Notes under the pieces: model-generated
Database searches by the model: none
What the model saw: the letters and a program-made list of their open reading frames with translations, nothing else
What the model was told of the DNA's origin: nothing
Part shown: piece by piece, positions 7,686-16,330 of the stretch
Layout of the letters: the number at the start of each line of letters is the position of its first letter
Position numbering within the stretch: position 1 is the first letter of the stretch
NCBI GenBank assembly: GCA_027045875.1
Contig: JALUAG010000064.1
Coordinates: 1 to 48,349, forward strand
Direction of reading: 5' to 3'
DNA from: Alphaproteobacteria bacterium
GTDB lineage: Bacteria; Pseudomonadota; Alphaproteobacteria; Geminicoccales; Geminicoccaceae
DNA length: 48,349 bases
Made by a program: the position numbers and the translations under genes

Positions 7686-9458
7686 ATGGCCGTTCGCCCT
7701 TCGGGCCTGCACTTCCGTGACCTGCTCCTGCGTCTCGTGCGCAGCGAGCAGCTCCTGCTGCTGATAGTGGCCGCGGTTGCCGGGGCTGCCGCCGCCTATG
7801 CGGCGATCGGCTTTCGCGAACTCGTGCGGCTGGTGACCTGGGCGGCTTACGGTATCGGCGGAGGTAATCCCGCCGCCTACGCCCGCAGCCTCCCCTGGTG
7901 GATGCTGATCGCCGTGCCGGCAGGGGGCGGACTGGTTCTCGGCCTGCTCACCCGCTTCGTCCTGCCGGGCCCGCTGCCCCAGGGGGTGGCCGATGTGATC
8001 GAGGCCTGCGCCCTCCGTAACGGGCGCATGCCCCTGAAGGGCGGGCTCGCCGCCGCTTTCCTGAGCGCGAGCTCGATCGGCGTCGGGGCCTCCGTCGGAC
8101 GTGAGGGGCCGATCGTCCATCTCGGCGCCACCCTCGCCTCCTGGTTCGCGAAGCGCCTCCACCTCGGCCCCTCGCTCGCGCGCACCCTTCTCGGTTGCGG
8201 CGTCTCCGGCGCCATCGCCGCCGCCTTCAATGCCCCCATTGCCGGCGTCTTCTTCGCCCTCGAGGTGGTGGTCGGCCACTACGGGCTCGGTGCTTTCTCG
8301 CCGGTGGTGATCGCCTCCCTCGTGGGGACGGTGGTCACCCGGGTCCACATCGGGGACGAGCCCGCCTTCGGCCTCCTTCCCCATGTCGTCGCCTCCTTCT
8401 GGGAGGTGCCGGCCTTCCTCCTCCTCGGTGTCGTTTCGGCGGCGGTGGCAATGGCGCTCATGTGGGCGATCGGCATCGTCCAGCGGCTGCACGACCGCCT
8501 GCGCGTGCCCTCCTGGCTGCAACCGGCGGTCGCCGGGCTCGTCCTCGGCGTCATGGCGCTCGGCTATCCCGAGATCCTCGGGGTCGGCTACGAGGTCACG
8601 ACACGGGCCCTGCAGGGCGGGCTGCTGCTGCCGAGCTTCGTGATGCTGGCGGTGGTCAAGACGGCGGCCACCGCCCTCTGTCTCGGCAGCCGCTTCGGTG
8701 GTGGCATCTTCTCACCGAGCCTCGCCATCGGCGCCCTCACCGGCGGCGCCTTCGGCCTCGTCGCCGGCGCGCTGTTCCCCGAGCTCGCCTCGGGGGCGGG
8801 GGTGTACGCCACCCTCGGCATGGGGGCGGTGGCGGCGGCCACCCTCGGCGCTCCCGTCTCGACGGTGATCATGATCTTCGAGCTCACCACCGACTACGGC
8901 ATCACCTTCGCCCTCATGGCCGCCGTCGCCGTGGCCTCCCTCATCACCCGCCAGCTCTACGGCCACAGCTTCTTCACCTGGCAGCTCGCCTGCCGCGGCA
9001 TCGACGTCGAGGGCCATCGCGAGCTCGCCCTGCTGCGCACGCGGCGGGTGCGGGACGTGATGCGGCGGGACCATCTGGAGGTGCCGCGGAGCGCGCCCCT
9101 CGAGGAGGTCAAGCGGCGCTTCCACGAGCGGCACGGGCCGATCTTCGTGGTCGAGGAGGACGGCACCCTCTACGGGGCGATCACCCTCGAGGATCTGGTG
9201 GAGGCGGAGTTCGCGGAAGAGGGGGAAGGCGCGCCACGGGCCGAACGGCTCGCCCGCCGGCTGCCCGTCGTGCTGTTCCCGCAGGAGGATCTGGCGGCCG
9301 CCTTCCGGCGCTGCCACACCTACCAGCTCGAGCATGTGCCGGTGGTGCGCTCGGCGCGGGATTTTCACCTTGTCGGCGAAGTGCGAATGCGCGATCTGAT
9401 CGAGGCCTACAACCGCGCGCTCCTGGAGGCGCGGGCACAGGAGCAGGGGCGCTGCTGA
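7686..9458 (+). CDS. ClC-type chloride channel/transporter with C-terminal CBS pair
   Basis: Inner-membrane ClC protein of 590 residues: a membrane part of about 10 or more helices (to about residue 430) followed by two cytoplasmic CBS domains (about 450-580) that normally sense nucleotides. The external gating glutamate is Glu140 in GREGPIVHLG, and GSRFGGGIFSPSLAIGA is the second anion-binding loop. The inner proton-glutamate position (Glu203 of the E. coli antiporter) is Val194 in FFALEVVV, as in animal channels, and the GSGIP selectivity loop reads PQGVA. This favours a passive channel over a 2Cl-/H+ antiporter, though sequence alone is not decisive. It is followed by the helicase gene with a 26-nt gap. 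Confidence 0.93.
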   Translation: MAVRPSGLHFRDLLLRLVRSEQLLLLIVAAVAGAAAAYAAIGFRELVRLVTWAAYGIGGGNPAAYARSLPWWMLIAVPAGGGLVLGLLTRFVLPGPLPQGVADVIEACALRNGRMPLKGGLAAAFLSASSIGVGASVGREGPIVHLGATLASWFAKRLHLGPSLARTLLGCGVSGAIAAAFNAPIAGVFFALEVVVGHYGLGAFSPVVIASLVGTVVTRVHIGDEPAFGLLPHVVASFWEVPAFLLLGVVSAAVAMALMWAIGIVQRLHDRLRVPSWLQPAVAGLVLGVMALGYPEILGVGYEVTTRALQGGLLLPSFVMLAVVKTAATALCLGSRFGGGIFSPSLAIGALTGGAFGLVAGALFPELASGAGVYATLGMGAVAAATLGAPVSTVIMIFELTTDYGITFALMAAVAVASLITRQLYGHSFFTWQLACRGIDVEGHRELALLRTRRVRDVMRRDHLEVPRSAPLEEVKRRFHERHGPIFVVEEDGTLYGAITLEDLVEAEFAEEGEGAPRAERLARRLPVVLFPQEDLAAAFRRCHTYQLEHVPVVRSARDFHLVGEVRMRDLIEAYNRALLEARAQEQGRC

Positions 9459-9484
9459 GCGAGCGAGGAGGAGAAGCCGCCGAG

Positions 9485-11731
9485 ATGACGGGGGAGCGCG
9501 AGCCGATGCCGCGGGGCGGCGGCGAGCCTATGCATCTGGCCGGTCTCAATCCCGAGCAGCGGGCCGCCGTCGAGGCCGCGGACGGGCCGCTCCTGGTGCT
9601 GGCCGGCGCGGGCACCGGCAAGACCCGCGTGCTCACGACGCGGCTCGCCCATCTGCTGGTCACCGGCCGGGTGCGCCCGGGCGAGGTGCTGGCGGTGACC
9701 TTCACCAACAAGGCCGCCCGCGAGATGGTGGAGCGGGTGGAGCAGCTCATCGGCCGCAGCTGCGAGGGGCTGTGGCTCGGCACCTTCCACGCCATCGGCG
9801 TGCGCGTTCTCCGGCGCCACGCCGAGCTCGTCGGTCTCAAGTCCAATTTCACCATCCTCGACACCGACGATCAGCTCCGTCTCCTCAAGCAGGTGATCCA
9901 GGCCGCCGACCTCGACGAACGGCGCTGGGCGCCGCGGGTGCTTCTCGCCATCGTGCAGCGCTGGAAGGACCGCGGCTGGCGACCCGATCAGGTACCGGCC
10001 TCGGAGGTGGGCGATTTCGCCCTCGGTCGCACGGTCGAGCTCTACCGCGCCTACCAGGAGCGGCTCTCGACCCTGAACGCCTGCGATTTCGGCGATCTGC
10101 TGCTGCACGGGCTGACCCTGTTCACCGAGAACGAGGACGTGCTCGCGCACTACCGCCGGCGCTTCCGGGCCATCCTGGTGGACGAGTACCAGGACACCAA
10201 CATCGCCCAGTACCTCTGGCTGCGCCTCCTCGCCCAGGGGCATCGCAACATCACCTGCGTCGGCGACGACGACCAGTCCATCTACAGCTGGCGCGGCGCC
10301 GAGGTGGGCAACATCCTGCGCTTCGAGCAGGATTTCCCGGGCGCCACCGTGGTCCGGCTGGAGCGCAACTACCGCTCCAGCGGCCATATCCTGGGCGCCG
10401 CCTCGGGCCTGATCGCCCGCAATCGCGCCCGCCACGGCAAGACGCTCTGGACCGAGGGGGAGGAGGGGGAGCCGGTGCGCGTCGCCGGTCTCTGGGACGA
10501 CCAGGAGGAGGCCCGCTTCGTCGGCGAGGAGATCGAGGCCTGGCAGCGCGCGGGCGGGGCGCTCGGGGAGACGGCGGTGCTGGTGCGGGCGGGCTTCCAG
10601 ACCCGCGCCTTCGAGGAGCGCTTCATCCAGATGGGGCTGCCCTACCGGGTGATCGGCGGCCCGCGCTTCTACGAACGCCAGGAGATCCGCGACGCCATCG
10701 CCTATCTGCGGCTCGTCCACCAGCCCGACGACGATCTCGCCTTCGAGCGTATCGTCAACCTGCCGCGGCGCGGCATCGGCGAGGCCACGCTGCGGCTCCT
10801 GCGGACGACCGCGCGGGCGGCCCGCACGAGCATGGTGGAGGCCGCCCGCAGCCTGTGCCAGACCGACGAGCTCGCGACCCGCACCCGGAACGCGCTTGCG
10901 GCCTTCCTCACCACCCTCGACCGCTGGCGGGGGCGCTTCGGGGAGCTCGAGCCGCGTCCCTTCCTGGAGCTGGTGCTGGACGAATCCGGCTACACCGAAA
11001 TGTGGCAGAACGACCGCTCGGCGGAGGCCCCGGGTCGGCTCGAGAACCTGAAGGAGCTCGCCCAGGCGATCGAGGAGTTCGACACCATCCCGGCCTTTCT
11101 CGAGCATGTGGCGCTGGTGATGGAGAACAGCTCGGATCCCGGCGCCGACATGGTCAACGTGATGACCCTCCACGGCGCCAAGGGGCTCGAGTTCGACTGC
11201 GTGTTCCTGGCCGGCTGGGAGGAGGGGCTGTTCCCCCACCAGCGGGCGCTCGACGAGGGTGGCACGAGCGCCCTCGAGGAGGAGCGGCGGCTCGCCTACG
11301 TCGGCATGACGCGGGCGCGGCGCCGGCTCACCATCACCTTCGCCGCCAACCGGCGGATCTACAACCAGTGGTCCAGCTCGGTGCCCTCGCGCTTCATCGA
11401 GGAACTGCCGGCCGCCCACATCGAGCACCTGCATCGCCATCCCGCCGCCCGCCCCGACTACGAGCCGGATTTCGACGGCGCGCCCTTCGCGCCGCGCGTC
11501 GCGCGCTACCGCTCGCGGCGGGCCGAGCTCGGAAAGGTGATCGAGGGGCGGGCCGAGCTCCTCGCCACCCGGCCGCCGGTGGCGCCGGGACGGTTCAAGA
11601 TCGGCGATCGCATCTTCCACGACAAGTTCGGCTACGGTCGGGTGGAGACGGTGGAGGGCAACAAGCTCGGCATCGCGTTCGAGAAGGCGGGGCACAAGAA
11701 GGTCATCGACAGTTTCGTGGAGCCCGCATGA
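9485..11731 (+). CDS. uvrD: PcrA/UvrD-type superfamily 1A DNA helicase
   Basis: An ATP-driven 3'-5' helicase of 748 residues for nucleotide excision and mismatch repair and for clearing RNA polymerase or recombinase from DNA. All helicase motifs are visible: Walker A AGAGTGKT (41-48), TFTNKAAREM, VDEYQDTN, GDDDQSIYSWRGAE, RNYRSS, TLHGAKGLEFDCVFL and EERRLAYVGMTRARRRL. The C-terminal FKIGDRIFHDKFGYGRV is the Tudor-like domain of PcrA/UvrD that contacts RNA polymerase. ATG 9485 was chosen for the GAGGAGGAG site about 10 nt upstream; ATGs at 9506 and 9530 are alternatives. The upstream frame continuation overlaps the ClC gene and is not coding. The stop overlaps prmA by 4 nt. Confidence 0.96.
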   Translation: MTGEREPMPRGGGEPMHLAGLNPEQRAAVEAADGPLLVLAGAGTGKTRVLTTRLAHLLVTGRVRPGEVLAVTFTNKAAREMVERVEQLIGRSCEGLWLGTFHAIGVRVLRRHAELVGLKSNFTILDTDDQLRLLKQVIQAADLDERRWAPRVLLAIVQRWKDRGWRPDQVPASEVGDFALGRTVELYRAYQERLSTLNACDFGDLLLHGLTLFTENEDVLAHYRRRFRAILVDEYQDTNIAQYLWLRLLAQGHRNITCVGDDDQSIYSWRGAEVGNILRFEQDFPGATVVRLERNYRSSGHILGAASGLIARNRARHGKTLWTEGEEGEPVRVAGLWDDQEEARFVGEEIEAWQRAGGALGETAVLVRAGFQTRAFEERFIQMGLPYRVIGGPRFYERQEIRDAIAYLRLVHQPDDDLAFERIVNLPRRGIGEATLRLLRTTARAARTSMVEAARSLCQTDELATRTRNALAAFLTTLDRWRGRFGELEPRPFLELVLDESGYTEMWQNDRSAEAPGRLENLKELAQAIEEFDTIPAFLEHVALVMENSSDPGADMVNVMTLHGAKGLEFDCVFLAGWEEGLFPHQRALDEGGTSALEEERRLAYVGMTRARRRLTITFAANRRIYNQWSSSVPSRFIEELPAAHIEHLHRHPAARPDYEPDFDGAPFAPRVARYRSRRAELGKVIEGRAELLATRPPVAPGRFKIGDRIFHDKFGYGRVETVEGNKLGIAFEKAGHKKVIDSFVEPA

Positions 11732-12672
11732 GGGGCGCCCACAGCGCTGCCGGCCCGTCGCTGTGGCGGGCGAGCGTCCGGCTGTCGGGCCCCGAGCTGG
11801 ACGACGGGCTGCTGCTGGCGCTCGAGGTCGAGGCCGAGGCCGTCGCCGCCTTCGCCGACGAGCGGGACGAGGCGGACGAACCCCGCGCCTGGCGGCTCGA
11901 CCTCTACTTCCGCGAGCCGGTGGACGAGGCCCGGATCCGGGCGCTGCTGGCGGATGCCGGTGCCGGCGAGCGGCTGGCGGGGTCGGTGGCGGTCACCGAG
12001 GTGCCACCCGCTGACTGGGTGGCGGCGGCGAGCGCCCAGCGGGGGCCGGTGTCGGCCGGCCGCTTCTTCGTTCACGGGGCCGCCGATCGCGCGCGCGTGC
12101 CGGCGGGCGCGGTGCCGATCGAGCTCGAGGCGGGGCTCGCCTTCGGCTCCGGCGAGCACGAGAGCACCCGCGGCTGCCTGCTCGCCCTCGACTGGCTCGC
12201 GCGCCGCCGCCGGCCCGAGCGGGTGCTGGATGTCGGCACCGGCTCCGGCATCCTCGCCATCGCCGCGGCCGGGCTCTGGCCCTGCCGGGTGGTGGCCGTC
12301 GACAACGATCCGGTGGCGGTGCTCGTCGCCCGCGAGAACGCCCGGCGCAACGGCGTGGCGAGCCGGGTCTCGGTGCATCTCGCCGAGGGCTACCGCAGCC
12401 TCTTCGTGGCCCGCCGCGCCCCCTACCATCTGGTGCTCGCCAACATCCTCGCCGATCCCCTCGTCGCCATGGCCAGGGATCTCCGGGACCATCTGGCACC
12501 GGGAGGGATCGCCGTCCTCGCCGGTCTCCTCGACATCCAGGCGGGTCGCGTGGAGCGCGCCCACACGCTCCTCGGCCTGCGGCCGGTGCGTCGCATGCGC
12601 CTCGGCCGCTGGACCACGCTCCTGCTGCGAAAGCCGCGCGGCCGCCGCGGGTCAGTCGCCCGGCGTCGCTGA
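11728..12672 (+). CDS. prmA: Ribosomal protein L11 methyltransferase
   Basis: SAM-dependent enzyme that trimethylates amino groups on ribosomal protein L11. It has 314 residues. The N-terminal substrate-recognition domain (about 1-110) is followed by the hallmark LAFGSGEHESTRGCLLAL, the SAM-binding loop DVGTGSGILAIAA from residue 168, the acidic DNDPVAV, and the catalytic-region motif LVLANILADPL. PrmA normally reads FGTGxHxTT at the hallmark, so FGSGEHEST is a mild variant. It starts inside the helicase stop (ATGA), implying coupling. Its last 21 bases overlap the 3' end of the convergent nuclease gene. Confidence 0.93.
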   Translation: MRGAHSAAGPSLWRASVRLSGPELDDGLLLALEVEAEAVAAFADERDEADEPRAWRLDLYFREPVDEARIRALLADAGAGERLAGSVAVTEVPPADWVAAASAQRGPVSAGRFFVHGAADRARVPAGAVPIELEAGLAFGSGEHESTRGCLLALDWLARRRRPERVLDVGTGSGILAIAAAGLWPCRVVAVDNDPVAVLVARENARRNGVASRVSVHLAEGYRSLFVARRAPYHLVLANILADPLVAMARDLRDHLAPGGIAVLAGLLDIQAGRVERAHTLLGLRPVRRMRLGRWTTLLLRKPRGRRGSVARRR

Positions 12673-13119
12673 GGCCGGCCACTCCCAGGGCACGACGAAG
12701 CGGCCGCGCCACAGCCCGTGGCGGCGCTCGCGGGCGATCGCCTCCTGGGCCAGAAGCGGATTGTCCTCGCGCGGGAAGGCCAGGGCCCAGCCGGTGTAAA
12801 CCATGCCCTCGGAGAGATCGTAGCCGTCGGGCAGCCGGCAGCGCGCGGGAGCCGGATCACCCGCGCCCAGGATCTCGCAGGCGACGGCGACGCCGGCGGT
12901 GAGGTCCATGAGGGCGGTGGCGGCGATGCGCCCGCAGTCGTACTCCCGGCCGTCGCGCGTGCAGCGCTGGCCGGGTTCCGGGGCGTCGATGCCGGCGAGC
13001 CGGAGCTCCCGTCCCGCGACCTCCAGGCGGTCACCGCTGATCACCCGGACCGGCCCCGAAAGGGGTTCGGCCCGGGCGGGCAGGGCGATCACCAGCAGGA
13101 GAAGGGCGAACCACCACAT
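12652..13119 (-). CDS. Small exported thermonuclease-like (SNase-fold) protein
   Basis: A 155-residue protein with an N-terminal signal peptide (about 1-18, MWWFALLLLVIALPARA) followed by one staphylococcal-nuclease-fold domain. The active-site strands are recognisable: SGDRLEV supplies the first calcium aspartate and RLAGIDAPEPGQ the arginine, aspartate and glutamate. Two or more cysteine pairs suggest disulfides in the periplasm. The activity would be Ca2+-dependent cleavage of DNA or RNA outside the cytoplasm, or a binding role if catalysis is lost. It lies 10 nt behind S-formylglutathione hydrolase, so it is probably the third gene of the formaldehyde operon, for no obvious biochemical reason. 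Confidence 0.8.
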   Translation of the reverse strand: MWWFALLLLVIALPARAEPLSGPVRVISGDRLEVAGRELRLAGIDAPEPGQRCTRDGREYDCGRIAATALMDLTAGVAVACEILGAGDPAPARCRLPDGYDLSEGMVYTGWALAFPREDNPLLAQEAIARERRHGLWRGRFVVPWEWPASATPGD

Positions 13120-13129
13120 GCCGCGGGCC

Positions 13130-13969
13130 TCAGGCGCCGAGTGCGCGGGCGTGCCAGGCGAGGTGATCGCCGGCGAAGGTGGCGATGAAGAAATAGGAGT
13201 GGTCGTAGCCCGGCTGCAGGCGCAGGGTGAGGGGATGCCCCGCCCTCTCGCAGGCCTCCTCCAGGAGACCCGGCTTGAGCTGGTCCTCGAGGAAGGGATC
13301 GGCATCCCCCTGATCGACCAGGATCGGCAGGCGCTCCTCGACGCGGGCGACGAGGGCGCAGGCGTCGTACGCCTCCCACGCCGCCGGATCCTCGCCGAGA
13401 TAGCCCGCGAGCGCCTTCTGCCCCCAGGGACAGCGCATCGGCGAGGCGATCGGCGCGAAGGCGGAAAGGGAGCGGAAGCGGCCCGGATTCCTGAGTGCCA
13501 CCACGAGGGCCCCGTGGCCGCCCATCGAATGGCCGGTGATGCCCTGCCGGCGCACGTCGGCGGGGAATTCGGCGGCCAGCAGCTCGGGTAGTTCGTGCAC
13601 GACGTAGCTGTACATCCGGTAGTGGCGGGACCAGGGCTCCCGGGTGGCATCGACGTAGAAGCCGGCGCCGAGGCCGAAGTCGTAGGCGCCGTCGGGATCG
13701 TCCGGGACGCCTTCCCCGCGCGGCGAGGTATCGGGCATCACCAGCATGAGCCCGTGGCGGGCGGCGTGGGCCTGGAGCCCCGCCTTCACCATCGCGTTCT
13801 CGTGGGTGCAGGTGAGGCCGGAAAGGTACCACAGCACCGGCACCGGCCCGCTTTCGGCCTGCGGCGGGCGGTAGAGGCCGAAGGTCATCTCGGTGCCGGT
13901 GGTGCGGCTCCGATGCCGGTAGACACCCTGGATGCCGCCGAAGCAGCGGTGCTCCTCGAGGGTCTCCAC
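13130..13969 (-). CDS. fghA: S-formylglutathione hydrolase
   Basis: Cytoplasmic esterase-D-family serine hydrolase, 279 residues, that releases formate and glutathione from S-formylglutathione. The nucleophile is Ser148 in ITGHSMGGHGA; the acid lies in LVDQGDADPFLEDQL and the histidine in QPGYDHSYFFI near the C-terminus. VLWYLSGLTCTHENAM is a family signature. The start is GTG 13969, with a GGAGGGAG ribosome site a few bases upstream. It follows the class III alcohol dehydrogenase with a 10-nt gap, and the two act on consecutive steps of formaldehyde oxidation. Confidence 0.96.
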   Translation of the reverse strand: METLEEHRCFGGIQGVYRHRSRTTGTEMTFGLYRPPQAESGPVPVLWYLSGLTCTHENAMVKAGLQAHAARHGLMLVMPDTSPRGEGVPDDPDGAYDFGLGAGFYVDATREPWSRHYRMYSYVVHELPELLAAEFPADVRRQGITGHSMGGHGALVVALRNPGRFRSLSAFAPIASPMRCPWGQKALAGYLGEDPAAWEAYDACALVARVEERLPILVDQGDADPFLEDQLKPGLLEEACERAGHPLTLRLQPGYDHSYFFIATFAGDHLAWHARALGA

Positions 13970-13979
13970 GCTCCCTCCG

Positions 13980-15089
13980 TCAGTAGACGACGACGCTTCG
14001 GATGCTCTCGCCGGCGTGCATGAGATCGAAGGCCCTGTTGATCTCGTCGAGCGTCAGCCGGTGGGTGATCATGGGGTCGATCTGGATCTGACCCTCCATG
14101 TACCAGTCGACGATCCTGGGCACGTCGGTGCGCCCCCGGGCGCCGCCGAAGGCGGTCCCCCGCCAGACCCGGCCGGTGACCAGCTGGAAGGGGCGGGTCG
14201 AGATCTCCTGACCGGCGCCGGCGACGCCGATGATCACCGATTCGCCCCAGCCCTTGTGGCAGCATTCGAGGGCCTGGCGCATGACCTCGACATTGCCGAT
14301 GCACTCGAAGCTGTAGTCGGCGCCGCCGCCGGTGAGCGCCACCAGATGGGCCACCAGATCGCCGTCCACCTTCTTCGGATTGACGAAATGGGTCATGCCG
14401 AAGCGCCGACCCCACTCCTCGCGGGAATCGTTGATGTCGACGCCGACGATCTGGGAGGCGCCCACGAGCCGCAGGCCCTGCACGACGTTGAGGCCGATGC
14501 CGCCGAGGCCAAAGACGACGCAGCGCGAGCCCGGTTCCACCTTGGCGGTGTTGACGACCGCCCCCACCCCGGTGGTGACGCCGCAGCCGACGTAGAACAC
14601 GGTGTCGAAGGGCGCATCCTCGCGGATCCTGGCCACCGCGATCTCGGGCAGCACGGTGTAGTTGGAGAAGGTGGAGCAGCCCATGTAATGGTGGATGGGC
14701 CGGCCCTTGTAGGAGAAACGGGTGGTGCCGTCGGGCATCAGCCCCTTGCCCTGCGTCGTGCGGATCGCCTGGCACAGATTGGTCTTGGGATGCAGGCAGT
14801 ATTCGCACTGCCGGCATTCGGGCGTGTAGAGCGGGATCACGTGGTCGCCGGGCTTCACCGAGGTGACGGCCTGGCCGACCTCCACCACGACCCCCGCCCC
14901 CTCGTGGCCGAGGATGGCCGGGAAGACACCCTCGGGATCGGCGCCCGAACGGGTGAATTCGTCGGTATGACAGATGCCTGTAGCCTTGAGTTCGACCATC
15001 ACCTCGCCCGCTTTGGGGCCTTCGAGATCGACCTCCACCACCTCGAGGGGCTTGCCCGGCTCGAACGCGACCGCCGCTCTCGTTTTCAT
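13980..15089 (-). CDS. frmA: S-(hydroxymethyl)glutathione dehydrogenase / class III alcohol dehydrogenase
   Basis: Zinc-dependent NAD-linked dehydrogenase of 369 residues that oxidises the spontaneous formaldehyde-glutathione adduct to S-formylglutathione. The catalytic zinc ligands are in [12 protein letters not shown] and LGHEGAGVV, the structural zinc cysteines in [17 protein letters not shown], and the class III signature is [32 protein letters not shown] is the NAD-binding loop. ATG 15089 has a strong AGGGAGGAAAC site. It is the first gene of a likely three-gene unit with fghA and a nuclease, and is divergent from the AfuA-type transporter. Confidence 0.97.
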   Translation of the reverse strand: MKTRAAVAFEPGKPLEVVEVDLEGPKAGEVMVELKATGICHTDEFTRSGADPEGVFPAILGHEGAGVVVEVGQAVTSVKPGDHVIPLYTPECRQCEYCLHPKTNLCQAIRTTQGKGLMPDGTTRFSYKGRPIHHYMGCSTFSNYTVLPEIAVARIREDAPFDTVFYVGCGVTTGVGAVVNTAKVEPGSRCVVFGLGGIGLNVVQGLRLVGASQIVGVDINDSREEWGRRFGMTHFVNPKKVDGDLVAHLVALTGGGADYSFECIGNVEVMRQALECCHKGWGESVIIGVAGAGQEISTRPFQLVTGRVWRGTAFGGARGRTDVPRIVDWYMEGQIQIDPMITHRLTLDEINRAFDLMHAGESIRSVVVY

Positions 15090-15236
15090 GGCCGTTTCCT
15101 CCCTGTGCGATGCCCGCCCGCGGGCTGCGCCTACGACGATCGCCGGATCTATCCCACTTCCACCGTTCAGCGTCAAATGCCTCGACGCGGGGGGCGAATG
15201 CGCCCCCGCCGGGGCCCGCTGGACGACGAACGGAGA

Positions 15237-15265
15237 TTGACTTCGGGCGGGAACCCGCCTTTGCT
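15237..15265 (+). promoter_or_regulatory. Promoter of the AfuABC operon with operator-like palindrome in the spacer
   Basis: TTGACT (15237-15242) and TTTGCT (15260-15265) are 17 nt apart. The spacer contains the perfect inverted repeat GGCGGG-AA-CCCGCC at 15246-15259, exactly where a repressor would block polymerase. The -35 element is strong and the -10 moderate. The start codon lies 34 nt downstream of the -10. Confidence 0.5.
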
Positions 15266-15298
15266 GTCGCCAGGAGCACAAAGCCATGGGAGGCTCGC

Positions 15299-16324
15299 AT
15301 GCGAAAATTCCTGCTCTCGGGCGCGGCTCTGGTCGCCATCGGCGCGTTCTCCGCCGGCACGGCCGAGGCCAAGAAGCTCACCCTCTACTGCAGCCCGCAG
15401 GAGGAGTGGTGTCAGCTGATGGTCACCGAGTTCCAGAAGGAGACGGGCATCAAGGTGGCGATGACCCGCAAGAGCTCGGGCGAGACCTTCGCCCAGATCC
15501 GGGCGGAGAGGGACAATCCGAAGGGAGACGTCTGGTGGGGCGGCACCGGTGATCCCCATCTGCAGGCGGCCGAGGAAGGGCTGACCCAGGAGTACAACTC
15601 GCCCATGCTGGCCGAGCTGCACGACTGGGCGGTCCGTCAGCACGAGGCGGCTAAGGGCCGTACCGTCGGCATCTACGCGGGCGCGCTCGGCTTCGGCTTC
15701 AACACCGAACTGCTGGCCGAAAAGGGTCTGCCGGAGCCCAAGTGCTGGGCCGATCTCATCAAGCCCGAGTTCAAGGGCGAGGTGCAGATGGCCAATCCCA
15801 ACAGCTCGGGTACTGCCTACACGACGCTCGCCACCATCGTGCAGCTGTTCGGCGAGGACGAGGGCTTCGAGTTCCTCAAGAAGCTGCACATGAACATCAA
15901 CCAGTACACCAAGTCGGGCTCGGCACCGATCAAGGCGGCGGCGCGCGGCGAGACCACCGTCGGCATCGTGTTCCAGCACGACGCGGTGACCCAGAAGGTG
16001 GCCGGCTTCCCGATCCAGGTGGTGAGCCCCTGCGAGGGCACGGGCTACGAGATCGGCTCGATGAGCATCATCAACGGGGCACGCAACCTCGAGGAGGCGA
16101 AGATGTTCTACGACTTCGCGCTCCGTGCCGACGTGCAGGAGATGGCGCGCACCGTGCGGGCCTATCAGGTGCCCTCCAACAAGAACGCGGCCCCGCCGCC
16201 GGAGGCGCCCAAGCTCGAGGACATCAAGCTCATCGACTACGATTTCAAGACCTACGGCTCCTCGGCCACGCGCACCCGCCTGCTCAAGAAATGGGATGAC
16301 GAGGTCAACAGCCTGCCGCGCTGA
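15299..16324 (+). CDS. afuA: ABC transporter periplasmic binding protein, AfuA type (probably sugar phosphate, not iron)
   Basis: A 341-residue exported solute-binding protein; the signal peptide is about residues 1-24, with cleavage after TAEA. The sequence belongs to the FbpA/AfuA group usually labelled ferric-binding. Ferric binders use a tandem tyrosine pair near the middle of the chain; here that segment reads [11 protein letters not shown], with no YY. His227, Asp228 and Glu251 (about 203, 204 and 227 in the mature protein) match in kind and spacing the residues I recall for hexose-phosphate binding in Actinobacillus AfuA. A phosphorylated sugar or a related phosphate ester is therefore more likely than Fe3+. 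GGGAGG lies just before ATG 15299. Permease and ATPase genes follow. Confidence 0.85.
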   Translation: MRKFLLSGAALVAIGAFSAGTAEAKKLTLYCSPQEEWCQLMVTEFQKETGIKVAMTRKSSGETFAQIRAERDNPKGDVWWGGTGDPHLQAAEEGLTQEYNSPMLAELHDWAVRQHEAAKGRTVGIYAGALGFGFNTELLAEKGLPEPKCWADLIKPEFKGEVQMANPNSSGTAYTTLATIVQLFGEDEGFEFLKKLHMNINQYTKSGSAPIKAAARGETTVGIVFQHDAVTQKVAGFPIQVVSPCEGTGYEIGSMSIINGARNLEEAKMFYDFALRADVQEMARTVRAYQVPSNKNAAPPPEAPKLEDIKLIDYDFKTYGSSATRTRLLKKWDDEVNSLPR

Positions 16325-16330
16325 TCCACG

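Noticed and set aside
15286-15552. Alternative frame from ATG 15286 upstream of afuA
   Set aside because: It is out of frame with the signal peptide and binding-protein sequence; ATG 15299 with GGGAGG fits the family.
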